Assembly (NCBI GenBank): GCA_963833675.1
Contig: CAWHYW010000036.1
Span: 17,761-81,760 of the forward strand
DNA: 64,000 nt
Direction: 5' to 3'
Source: DASQDN01 sp963833675
GTDB lineage: Bacteria; Acidobacteriota; Terriglobia; Bryobacterales; Bryobacteraceae
Shown here in pieces: positions 16,619 through 25,735 of the stretch. Position numbers and translations under genes: made by a program. Under the pieces are notes generated by a model that saw only the letters and a program-made list of their open reading frames with translations, was not told the DNA's origin and ran no database searches. Every line of letters begins with the position of its first letter. The first letter of the stretch is position 1.

Positions 16619-16674
16619 CTTGAGGTGCTAGCGGGAGCAATCTCGTGGGGGTTCAAGTCCCCCTCTCCGCACCA
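16619..16674 (+). tRNA. 3' fragment of tRNA-Leu(GAG), possible attachment site
   Basis: The 3' half of a class II tRNA is readable. The anticodon loop TTGAGGT carries GAG at 16622-16624, then comes the anticodon-stem 3' side and a long variable arm with GAG-CAAT-CTC. A T-arm with a GGGGG/CCCCC stem and loop TTCAAGT (16647-16663), acceptor strand TCTCCGC, discriminator A and an encoded CCA (16672-16674) complete it. No matching 5' half (GCGGAGA... with a D-arm) exists upstream, so the gene is truncated at the anticodon loop. Such remnants arise when an integrative element splits a tRNA gene and carries a copy of its 3' end. Confidence 0.7.
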
Positions 16675-17178
16675 TCGAAAATACGCGGGTTAGCATTCCC
16701 GTCCAGTTTGGTCTTTCCGGTCTTTGTGACCAAATTTGTGACAAATCTTGTTCGTGTTCCCTCGTGAGGAATTCCGCGGCCTTCCGGCCTGCCTCCTGCG
16801 GGTCCGTCTTGGTCGGTAATGTTATAGCGGGCGCGAACACCCAGCCAGCCGTAAGTTCAGTGCGCCAATCATGGCGAGTGCAGGGGCGATTACGTCAAGA
16901 GTCTTCATGCCTAGCTCTGTGTTCCTGTCTTACGGACATCTTTCCAAGCCGCATGTGCATCGCTCCACAATTCTGCGTAGTCGTGAAAGGCGCGCTGCTT
17001 GGTGCACCGCGCCTCCGGCCGTGGCCGGGATAGCACGAACGCTAGTTCACATCCGGCAAGACCAGCAATTGAAACGCCCGTTGGCCAAGAGCAACTTCTA
17101 ATGTCGCACCGGTGCACGGCGTCGCTCCTTATAATTGCGTTTTGCCACGTTGACGGAGGGTATCCCTACGTCAGGATT
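16675..17178. other. flank of the tRNA fragment, possible integrase debris
   Basis: A reverse frame from about 16890 into the tRNA shows a charged stretch (DPQEAGRKAAEFLTREHEQ) that may be the tail of an integrase, but no catalytic residues are visible. TTTGTGAC occurs twice at about 16722-16742. Nothing else is recognised. Confidence 0.3.
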
Positions 17179-18414
17179 AATGTCCTGAATCAGCTCCTTC
17201 GTTGGCCGCTTTTCAGGTGATCATTGGCCGGTTTTGGGTGATTGCCGAGGGCGAGCCATCCCGACGTTTCTCCACGCGGACGATACCTCCGCGCAAACCT
17301 GCCCGAATGTCATTCGCCGTGATCTGGTTAGTTTGCCGGCGTAGCGAAACGTATAGTCGATGCCGACCGTGCGTGACTCTACGTGGCTCAACACGGAGGG
17401 CAATTGGTGATCCGTTCTCAGCGGCCGATGCGCGTCGGTCGTATTGGCCGGAAGCACTTGCAACCTCTCGTTCCACCACGGCAGGACTGGAGATGCAGAT
17501 ATTGGTTGGCCTTCTCTAGCGTGGCGGCGACTGACAGCCTCAGCCCTTTGCCCAAGCGATCCTGGGCAGTGGCGAAGGCACGCTTGATCCGTCCTTTGGC
17601 CTGGGAGAATGCGCCGCGATCCAGGCTATTTGCAGCTCCTGCAAAGCGCGTCCAATCTGGGTAGGCGGTAGCGGCTCGCGTTCGTCTTTGGCCAATGCTT
17701 CTGGCCTCTGGCCACTTTCGGCGCGGTCTGAAACAAGCTGGCCTTGTCGGTATAGAACCCTACCGGCCTGCCATTTTTTTCCAGGTAGTCGCGCAGCAAC
17801 CGCATGTTCTCGTCACGGGAATCGTGTATGGCAAACCGGGCGGTTGACTCGCTGCTGGCATCGTCGATCATCGCGATCAGATACAGCTTGTCGCCGCGCC
17901 CCTCCAGCCAATCGTGCTCGCTGGTGTCCCCGTTGCACCAATCCGCCGCGACAGCTCCAGCGCTGCCGCCATTGCTTCTGGGCTCGCCAACGACCTGCTG
18001 CTATCAGCAACTGTCGCAGGGCTTCGCGCCCGATCCGGATGTCGTGCTTGCTGGCCAATTCCGCGCTGGCTGCCGTCGGCCCGAAATCTCTGTAGTGGGC
18101 TTGCGACAGAATCGCCAGAATCTTCTCTCGCATGGGCTCGCTCAGTTTGCGATTGGATGGTTTGCCTCGCAGCGCATGAATCACAGCCTTTTCGCCACGG
18201 GCCTCTAGCTGTTTCACCAGTCGACGCACATGGCGCCCGGTCAGCCCTAGTTCGGCGCCCGCCTGCTTTTGAGAGATCAGTTTCTTCTGCGCTTTCTTCA
18301 GCACTACCAGCCCGGTCTCGCTCGCGCAGGGTCATCATTAGAACTCTCTGTTCTTCCAACTTCCCGGCGTGATCTTGTCAATAGGACATTTCTAAATGGC
18401 ACGAATAGGACATT
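17179..18414 (-). mobile_element. ISNCY/IS1202-like insertion sequence, transposase frameshifted
   Basis: The reverse-strand transposase is readable in pieces. N-terminal helix-turn-helix: AQKKLISQKQAGAELGLTG and RHVRRLVKQLEARG, then LRGKPSNRKLSEPMREKILA, about 18300-18000. The catalytic region (MIDDASSESTARFAIHDSRDE and YTDKASLFQT, about 17870-17730) follows in another frame. The C-terminal strand domain (TANDIRAGLRGGIVRVEKR, about 17300) is in a third. Ends are suggested by AATGTCCT at 17179-17186 on one side and two AATAGGACATT copies (18380-18390 and 18404-18414) on the other. The element is inactive. It lies immediately upstream of the promoter of the TonB-dependent receptor. Confidence 0.72.
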
Positions 18415-18444
18415 CATGTGGCGCTGACACGCCCGCAAAAATCC

Positions 18445-18472
18445 TTGACTCTTATGTCCAAACTCGTATACC
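18445..18472 (+). promoter_or_regulatory. promoter of the TonB-dependent receptor cluster
   Basis: TTGACT (18445-18450) and TATACC (18467-18472) are separated by 16 bases, 34 bases before the start codon. The spacer includes ATGTCCAAAC, also seen (TTGTCCAAAC) in front of the aldolase gene at 43628. Confidence 0.5.
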
Positions 18473-18505
18473 TTAATGACTCGCGATTTCCAGAAGGACG
18501 TGACT

Positions 18506-21500
18506 ATGTACACTTTGGGCTGCAGGTGGTCTACCGTCAGTTTGCTAGCGGTCGTGTGCGCCTCTTCTCTTCACGGTCAGACGACCGCAACCGAAATCCT
18601 GGGACTGGTGAAGGATAGCTCCGGAGCTATTATCTCTGGAGCCCAAATCACCATTACACGCATTGCAACGGGTACGCGTATTACTAAGACTACAAATCAG
18701 GTCGGTGAATATACGTTTCCGCTCATCGATATCGGAATGTATAGTGTGCGAGTGGAAATGCAGGGCTTCAAGTCTCAAACCGTCACCGATCTCAGAGTTG
18801 AAACGCAGCAGAAGGCTCGTGTCGACTTCGTTTTGGAAGTCGGCAATGTCACTGAAACGGTCGAAGTGGTCGCCTCCTCTACTGTCCTGGAAACAGAAAA
18901 CTCTACAGTCGGCCAGGTAATCGAGAACAAACGCGTCGTTGACCTGCCCCTTAATGGCCGTAACTTGATCCATCTTGCCGCGATGGTTCCGGGAGTCCAG
19001 TATGGCAGTCGTAGTGGCGGAGCCGATGGTCAAGGTGGGTTCCCGATCCCCGGCGGCGGTATGTCCGTCATCGCCAACGGCCAACGCGAAGTGCACCAGA
19101 GCATTACGCTTGATGGAGTCGAATCCATCGCGCCCCTTTATAACATTTCGAGCTTCACCCCCTCTATCGATGCTGTTGAAGAATTCAAGGTCCAAACTGG
19201 TTCCTACTCTGCGGAATTCGGGCAAAGCTCCGGCGCCCGCGTAGAAGTCTCGTTGAAAGGCGGGACCAATGCGTTCCACGCTACGGTATGGGAATTCCTG
19301 CGAAACGACGCGTTTGATGCCGAAAACTATTTTTTGAATTTTGAGCGTCCCGCGAGCGCCGGAAGGCTGAACAAGGATCGGCTCCGCCGCAACCAGTTCG
19401 GCGGATTTGCAAGCGGCCCGGTGATCAAGAACAAAACGTTCTGGTCATTTAACTATGAAGAGCGCCGTCAGACACAGGAGAGCGTGGGAACTGCGTGGTG
19501 GCCGAATCAGGCTTTCCGTAACGGCGATTTCTCCCTTCTTCTGAATCCGCCGATCAATCCCGCGACCGGCAATCGAGTTCGCGCGCCAATTGTCATTTAC
19601 GATCCGCTCATAGGACAGCCGTTTCCCAACAACATCATTCCCTCGGCGCGCTTGCATCCCGGCGCGCAGAATGTGATCAAGCAATATTTGCCGCTGCCCG
19701 ACTTCCAGCAGCTAGACCCGCTCGACTTCACTGTCAGTCGCGCGATTCCGAGTATCATCGGCGCACGACAGTATTTTGGCCGCATAGACCACAATTTCTC
19801 CGGTCGTGATCGCGTCTTTGGTCGTTTTGCCCTTGATAGATCAAATTGGGATGCTTTCCAGATCAACCCCAACTTCCCCGAGGACCGCATCTCGGAGGCC
19901 TACAACGTGGCTACGCAGTGGATCCACACGTTTAGTCCGAATGTCCTTCACGAACTCCGTTTCGGTATTAACAACTGGGGCGACAATTACATCAACCCCC
20001 GGAGCAACACCGACTTCGACGTGGACTCGCTGGGCATTGGCCAATTCCGTGTCGCCGGTGATGGCAACCGCAAGTTCACTCCAGCTGAGACAGGCATCCC
20101 CGGCATCGGCTTCACCATTGGTGACCTGAATGGGCGCACGGACGACACATATAGCTACCAAATTGCCGACAATCTCTCGGTCATTCGCGGTAAGCATTCG
20201 ATCAAAACCGGCGTTCTGATCGTTCACGCCGCAATGAACCGCTTTGCCGCCAATCTCACACGGGGATCACTCGGCTTCTCCCCCAACGAAAGCGGATTGG
20301 ACTTCGCATCGTTCGTGCTCGGCTATCCTAACCGTTCACAGACGGCCGAGGGTTATCCATCGGTCAACATGCGTTCCCGCCGTGTAGGCGCTTACTTCAC
20401 TGACGAATGGCGCGTCAAAAACAATCTGACGATCACTGCCGGCCTGCGTTTCGATTACATGGGAAATCCGTATGATCTGCTCGGTCACGTGCGGACCATC
20501 AGCCTGGAACGCACTTACACAACACCCGCGGGCTCGGTGATACCGACACTGTACCCACCCGTATCGTCCGATGAAGGGAAGCAGAAGTTCTGGAAGCAGG
20601 TGGCGCCGTTCTGGCAGCCTCGTCTCGGCATCGCATATCGGCCGTCCAACAAATGGGTGATTCGTGCCGGAGCCGGACAATACACCAGCCCTCAGCACTT
20701 CGTTCAAATCAGCACCGCTAATCTGATGCCGCCGCTCTCAGGGTTCCAGCAATACGATTCAATCACGGATGCCGTCCCTGGTTCTCCCACACGCCAGTTC
20801 CGTCCAGGACTGCCGGTGCTGACGCTGAACGATCCGTTTGTTGGGGCGGTTGCTGCGCCTCCTATCAGCGTCTGGCGTTTGGAACCGGATCGGCAGGAAC
20901 GCGACGTCTGGCAATGGAGCTTCGACATTCAGCGTGAGTTACCCGGCTCCATGCTGCTGACCCTCGGGTACGTCGGGTCGAAGACCACCCACTCGGCAAA
21001 CTCATACGAAAACTTCAATGGCGCTTTACCTTCCCCAAATACGAACTTTCAATCCCGCCGTCCGCTTCAGCAGTTCTTCGATCCATCACAGCCAGAGAAA
21101 GGTGTTCAGACACTGGGGCGCATCTTCGCTTTTGACTCGTATTCTAATCAGCACTATCACGGACTTCAGACGAGACTCGAGCGGCGCTTTACGAGTGGAT
21201 TCAGCTTCGGAATCTCGTACACCTATAGCAAGGCGAATGGGGATGGCGAGGACGGCGGTAACGAAGGCGCGATGCGTCAGGTGGCCAACGATCGAGCTGG
21301 TTCACGTGCTCGAACCGCGTTTGATCTCACTCATAACGCGGTCATCCACTTCGTCTATGAAATCCCATTCGGCAAATCGCTGACCGGCATTACGGGAGCC
21401 CTTCTGAAAGGCTGGCAGACGAACGGCATCCTCTCGCTTCGCAGCGGCTTCCCCTGGACGCCGACAGTCGGTTCAAACGACCTGAACACGGGCGGCGACG

Positions 21501-21901
21501 GAACGCCAGTCCGGCCGGACCGCCTGCTCGACGGACGCCTTGAAGATCCCACTCGCAGCCTTTGGTATGATCCAAGCGCATTTCAGCGCGTCAACTGTAA
21601 CATCGCAAGCCGCCCCGACCTTTGCCATTACGGCAATGCCGGGCGGAATATCATGACGTCCCCCGGCCAGCGGAATATCGACTTCTCGTTGTTCAAGAAC
21701 TTCGTAGTCACGGAAAGAGTCAAAGTTCAGTTCCGCGCCGAGGCCTTCAATGCCACCAATACACCCTATTTCGGCCAGCCTAACAACCTGGGCTTCGTGT
21801 CGTTGGCTTCGGTCACGCCCGATGCCCCGCGAGTCGGCGAGATACGCAGCCTGCGCGCAGCAATGCGTGTAATGCAGTTCGGATTGAAACTGAGTTTCTG
21901 A
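18506..21901 (+). CDS. Oar-like TonB-dependent receptor with carboxypeptidase-regulatory domain
   Basis: A 1131-residue outer-membrane receptor. A signal peptide (to about residue 25, ending SLHGQ) precedes a carboxypeptidase-regulatory/CNA-B-like domain (EILGLVKDSSGAIISGAQIT to about residue 110). A plug domain follows (LPLNGRNLIHLAAMVPGVQ and TLDGVESIAPLYN), and a very long beta-barrel ends in MRVMQFGLKLSF with the terminal Phe typical of barrels. Such receptors are frequent in Acidobacteriota and import bulky substrates, often peptides or glycans. The start at 18506 is chosen because AAGGA lies 7 bases upstream. It heads a forward cluster with three enzymes that probably process the imported compound. 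The gene is intact, unlike the second receptor at 51191. Confidence 0.9.
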   Translation: MYTLGCRWSTVSLLAVVCASSLHGQTTATEILGLVKDSSGAIISGAQITITRIATGTRITKTTNQVGEYTFPLIDIGMYSVRVEMQGFKSQTVTDLRVETQQKARVDFVLEVGNVTETVEVVASSTVLETENSTVGQVIENKRVVDLPLNGRNLIHLAAMVPGVQYGSRSGGADGQGGFPIPGGGMSVIANGQREVHQSITLDGVESIAPLYNISSFTPSIDAVEEFKVQTGSYSAEFGQSSGARVEVSLKGGTNAFHATVWEFLRNDAFDAENYFLNFERPASAGRLNKDRLRRNQFGGFASGPVIKNKTFWSFNYEERRQTQESVGTAWWPNQAFRNGDFSLLLNPPINPATGNRVRAPIVIYDPLIGQPFPNNIIPSARLHPGAQNVIKQYLPLPDFQQLDPLDFTVSRAIPSIIGARQYFGRIDHNFSGRDRVFGRFALDRSNWDAFQINPNFPEDRISEAYNVATQWIHTFSPNVLHELRFGINNWGDNYINPRSNTDFDVDSLGIGQFRVAGDGNRKFTPAETGIPGIGFTIGDLNGRTDDTYSYQIADNLSVIRGKHSIKTGVLIVHAAMNRFAANLTRGSLGFSPNESGLDFASFVLGYPNRSQTAEGYPSVNMRSRRVGAYFTDEWRVKNNLTITAGLRFDYMGNPYDLLGHVRTISLERTYTTPAGSVIPTLYPPVSSDEGKQKFWKQVAPFWQPRLGIAYRPSNKWVIRAGAGQYTSPQHFVQISTANLMPPLSGFQQYDSITDAVPGSPTRQFRPGLPVLTLNDPFVGAVAAPPISVWRLEPDRQERDVWQWSFDIQRELPGSMLLTLGYVGSKTTHSANSYENFNGALPSPNTNFQSRRPLQQFFDPSQPEKGVQTLGRIFAFDSYSNQHYHGLQTRLERRFTSGFSFGISYTYSKANGDGEDGGNEGAMRQVANDRAGSRARTAFDLTHNAVIHFVYEIPFGKSLTGITGALLKGWQTNGILSLRSGFPWTPTVGSNDLNTGGDGTPVRPDRLLDGRLEDPTRSLWYDPSAFQRVNCNIASRPDLCHYGNAGRNIMTSPGQRNIDFSLFKNFVVTERVKVQFRAEAFNATNTPYFGQPNNLGFVSLASVTPDAPRVGEIRSLRAAMRVMQFGLKLSF

Positions 21902-21984
21902 TCACGACGGACAGGCGTACTTTCACTGAGAAAACTGAGAAAGGTGATTTGTCGGCTTTGCGGAAAAGGCGTTGAAGGAAGATC

Positions 21985-22005
21985 CCGGAGGCTACTGGCC
22001 TCCGG
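21985..22005. terminator. hairpin after the receptor gene
   Basis: CCGGAGGC (21985-21992) pairs with GCCTCCGG (21998-22005) around a 5-base loop, 84 bases after the receptor stop. There is no T-run, so it may attenuate or stabilise rather than terminate. Confidence 0.4.
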
Positions 22006-22063
22006 AACGCCCGCTTCGAATTAGAACGTTCTTCCGATTCTGAACCGGCCGACTTATTTGATC

Positions 22064-24607
22064 ATGTTTGCTCGCCTTCCACTTCTTCTTGTCATGATGG
22101 GCGTCGCTACGAGAGGACGGTACCTATACGCCCAGGGCACGGAATACCCGGCCGTGAAGTACCGCAGCAACTACCTTTCGAGTTACTACCTTTCGCACGC
22201 GCCGAATACAACACCCTGGTCGCCAAACTGGTCGCCTGACGGTAAGTGGATTGCCGTTGGCATGTATGGATCAATCTGGAAAATAGACCCGCAAAGCGGA
22301 GCGGCTCACGAGATAACTTACAATCGAAAAGTTCATTCCTCTCCCGCCTGGTCGCCTGACGGTAAGTGGATCGTCTACACGGCCGATGACAACTGGAGAT
22401 CGATTCAACTAGAAATCGTCAACGTGGCCACCGGTGAAATCAGGCCGCTCACGAATGATTCCCAGGTCTATGTGGACCCGGTCTTCTCACCGGACGGCAA
22501 GCGAATCGCTTATGTGACGACAAAACCTGACGGATATCTGAATGTTAATATTCGCGAGATTCGCGATGGGGATTGGGCAGGAAATCCGATCGCCCTCACG
22601 GAAGACAACGACTACGGCAGGCCGCGACAATACTTCTCGAATTGGGACTTTCACACGCAGCCTGCCTGGCTGAGTGATGGGCTTGGTCTTCTGCTTGTTT
22701 CGAATCGCGGGGTCGCCCTCGGTTCCGGCAAGTTATGGAGTGTTCCGCTCCAAGCAAATGCAATGAGTCAGGCCAAGCTGGTGCTGAATGAGCAGACGCT
22801 TTATCGCACACGTCCCGACGTCTCGCCGGATGGCAAGCGAGTGGTTTACTCGTCAACCGCCGGCGCGGCCGATCAGTTCAATCATCTGTACTTGTTGCCA
22901 ATTGAAGGCGGACAGCCCTACAAACTGACTTTCGGTGATTACGACGACTTCCACCCGCGGTGGTCTCCGGACGGAGAGTGGATCGCTTACATCACCAATG
23001 AGCGAGGCTTGCCACAGCTTTGTTTATTAGAGACGACAGGCGGCGCCAAAAAGGTCATCGAGATTAAAGAATGGCATTGGAAGAGGCCGATCGGTAAGGT
23101 ACGCGTCTCGATTCGGGACGAGCGATCCGGCAAACCCACGGCAGCGCGAATCACCGGGCAGGCTGCTGACGGAAAGCTATATGCGCCATCGGAAAGCTAT
23201 GTGTTCAACGCACGGATGGCTACAGGACTGCAGCGCATTTTCTTTGTCAACGGCAGTTACACCGCGCCCGCGCCGCCGGGAAAGCTGGTGATAGAGGTTC
23301 ACAAAGGGTTTGAATACTGGCCATCACGGAAAGAGGTGGAGGTCCGGGAAAATGAGACGGCGAATGTCACGATCACATTGAAGCAGCATGCTGACCTGGC
23401 ATCGAGGGGCTGGTACAACGGCTCGACCCATGTTCACCTGAATTACGGCGGCAATATGCGCAATACACCAGAAAACCTCTTGATGACCGCCAATGCGCAG
23501 GGGATGCACATCGTGAGCGCTCTGATAGCCAACAAAGATAATCGAATTCTGGATTGGCAATACTTTCGGCCGGGAGGTCGCGAGCACCCAGCGTCCGATC
23601 TGGCGGCGCGATCGCTGGTGGTGTTCGGAGAAGAGAATCGGCCGCCATTTTGGGGCCACACTTTTTACATCGGTTTGCGCGACCACCTGATCTCGCCTTT
23701 CATGACCGGCTACGAGGGTACGGGCCTGAACAGCCTTTTTCCGAACAATACAGAGTTGTTTCGAAAAGCTCGGGCATAAGGCGCGGCAACCGGGTACGTG
23801 CATGCTTTTGGAGGCAACTCCGATCCGTTGTCGGGAAAAGGTATTGCAGGCGCCAAAGGATATGGCGTAGATGTCGCGCTCGGAACGATCGACGCGCTGG
23901 AATGGTCCGCAGCTTCGCGTGGATCGCTAATTCCTCTACATCACGCGTGGAACAATGACTTCCCTATTGCGCCGGTGGGCGGCGAGGATTCGCTCGCCAA
24001 CATGCAGGACAATCGGCCTATCGGCATCATCCGCACATACGCGTATCTCGGATCGAACTTCACGGCAGCGGCATGGGTAGAGGCCATAAAAAAAGGCAAC
24101 ACGTTTCTTACTAGCGGGCCTGTCGTTGAGTTTCAGGTCAACGGAAAGATACCTGGCGACAAGCTGCAATTGGCTGAACCCGGTGTTGTAATGCTGAAAG
24201 GACAGGTATGGTCGTCAACACCGATTACGTTGGTGCGTATCTATCACAACGGCGAAGTCTGGAGGGACCTGCCCGTCTCCGGCAAAAGGACGGAGTTCCA
24301 GTTCTCCGAGCCAGCGAGTGTGTCCTCGAGTGGCTGGTTTTCACTCGTTGTCGAAGCTGAAGAATTGCCCCCGGCGACGTCCGACACCTTTGCCCAAGCA
24401 GTGACGAACGCCGTCCGTGTCTATATCGGCCAGGGCAAGATCCGTAGCCGCGAATCCGCAGAGTATTTCCTTCAATGGGTCGAGCGATTGCGCAAAGAGA
24501 TCTCAGATCTATCGCTGTGGCGCTCCGAAGGGGAACGCGCGCGAACCTTTCGAGAATTGGACGAAGCGGCACGCATATATCGAGAGCGCGCGAAAGAGGC
24601 ACAATGA
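22064..24607 (+). pseudogene. TolB-type beta-propeller plus CehA/McbA-type metallohydrolase, interrupted by one in-frame TAA
   Basis: One frame runs for 847 codons but is broken by TAA at 23777-23779 (codon 572). A signal peptide is followed by PD40 propeller blades (WSPDGKWIAVG, WSPDGKWIVYT, FSPDGKRIAYVT, VSPDGKRVVYSS, WSPDGEWIAYIT). A beta-sandwich linker and a PHP-like metallohydrolase domain with H-x-H (STHVHLNYGG) come next. The second part resumes directly with GYVHAFGG and DALEW...LHHAWNN. The reading continues without loss of similarity on both sides, so the stop is probably a Gln CAA-to-TAA change or a base error. CehA/McbA-like enzymes hydrolyse esters or amides outside the cytoplasm. 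Translation of the next gene is coupled by ATGA. Confidence 0.75.
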
Positions 24608-25728
24608 GGGATATGCGCGGATGCGATCCGACACGACGCGCGTTCACGGGAGCATTGACGGCCGCGGTTCTTCGAGGGGCGCCCTCGCCGATATCGGAAC
24701 CGATTGAGTATCCGCTGTTCCAGGCACGTGGTACGCACCGCCAACTCGGCCGTCAGCACGGAGAACAGGCTGCGAGTCGCATTCGTCAACACTTGGCTCT
24801 GATGTGCGCGAATCATAAGATTTCGACGACGGAGCTGCGCCGAAGAGCGCTACTGTTCCAGCCAATGTTCGAAAACTATTGCCCCCATCTCCTCGAGGAA
24901 ATACGCGGTTTGGCGGAAGGCGCCGGCATCGAGCTGGCAGACGCACTGGCCTGCAACATCGGCAGCCTGCCTAAACGCAGCGGTGAAGAAGGGTGTACCG
25001 CTTACGTCATCAGCCGCAAAGGCACGGCCGAAGGCGCTATTCTTGCGGGTCAAAACAGCGATATGGACGACAACATTCCGCCGCTGGCATACGTGCTCCA
25101 CTTACAGCCGACCAATAAGCCGGAAGTGCTTATGTGGACTTTTGGTGGAATGATCGGGTATCACGGCATGAACAGCATCGGGATCGCGCATTTTGCGAAT
25201 GCGCTCGGAGGCGGCCCTCCAAGTAAGTTTGCGATGCCGCATTATCCCGTAAAACGGATGATGCTGGAATGCGGATCGCTCGAACGGGCCGCCGACTTGC
25301 TGCGGCGTGTGCCAATCAACTCGAACGGCAATTACGTCCTATGCGACGGCAAAGGCTCGATTCTCGACGTGGAGGCTACCACGGCTGGTCCCGAAATCAT
25401 CCATGACGGCGGGTCCGGCTTCGTTGTGCATACGAATCATTTTCTTTGTCCGCGCTACGCTCGCAAGGAAAATTACGTCCAAAGCTGGCCGGATTCCTTC
25501 CCGCGGTTCGAGAGAATGAATCAACTGATCCGATCAAAATATGGCGCATTGACATTGGCAGACATACAAAGCTTTCTGCGTGACCACTCCGGCAATCCAA
25601 CGGGAATTTGCCGCCACGATGGCAATAGCCGAACGGTGGCATCGCTGATAGCAGAACCCGCACGGCGGACGCTGCATGTCGCTGCCGGGAATCCATGCGC
25701 AAGCCGATACATCACTTATTCGATGTGA
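24604..25728 (+). CDS. C45-family Ntn hydrolase / acyltransferase-like protein
   Basis: A 374-residue protein related to acyl-CoA:6-aminopenicillanate acyltransferase and other C45 peptidases. These are Ntn hydrolases that cut themselves before a cysteine, which then becomes the nucleophile; Cys131 in GEEGCTAYV is the candidate. N-acyl amides are typical substrates. The N-terminus (TRRAFTGALTAAVL) looks like a Tat export signal. Other family blocks are QNSDMDD, GMIGYHGMNSIGIAHFAN and HTNHFL. The ATG at 24604 overlaps the stop of the upstream gene (ATGA), so translation is coupled. It is followed after 7 bases by a PLP enzyme. The real substrate is unknown. Confidence 0.82.
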   Translation: MRDMRGCDPTRRAFTGALTAAVLRGAPSPISEPIEYPLFQARGTHRQLGRQHGEQAASRIRQHLALMCANHKISTTELRRRALLFQPMFENYCPHLLEEIRGLAEGAGIELADALACNIGSLPKRSGEEGCTAYVISRKGTAEGAILAGQNSDMDDNIPPLAYVLHLQPTNKPEVLMWTFGGMIGYHGMNSIGIAHFANALGGGPPSKFAMPHYPVKRMMLECGSLERAADLLRRVPINSNGNYVLCDGKGSILDVEATTAGPEIIHDGGSGFVVHTNHFLCPRYARKENYVQSWPDSFPRFERMNQLIRSKYGALTLADIQSFLRDHSGNPTGICRHDGNSRTVASLIAEPARRTLHVAAGNPCASRYITYSM

Positions 25729-25735
25729 GGATCAT

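Noticed and set aside
16628..16840. Reverse frame of 70 codons ending in VRRGGLEPP
   Set aside because: The ending is the reverse complement of the tRNA-Leu 3' half, a well-known source of false proteins. The rest has no motif.
18545..19279. Reverse frame of 244 codons inside the first receptor
   Set aside because: Antisense to the conserved regulatory and plug domains, so a shadow.
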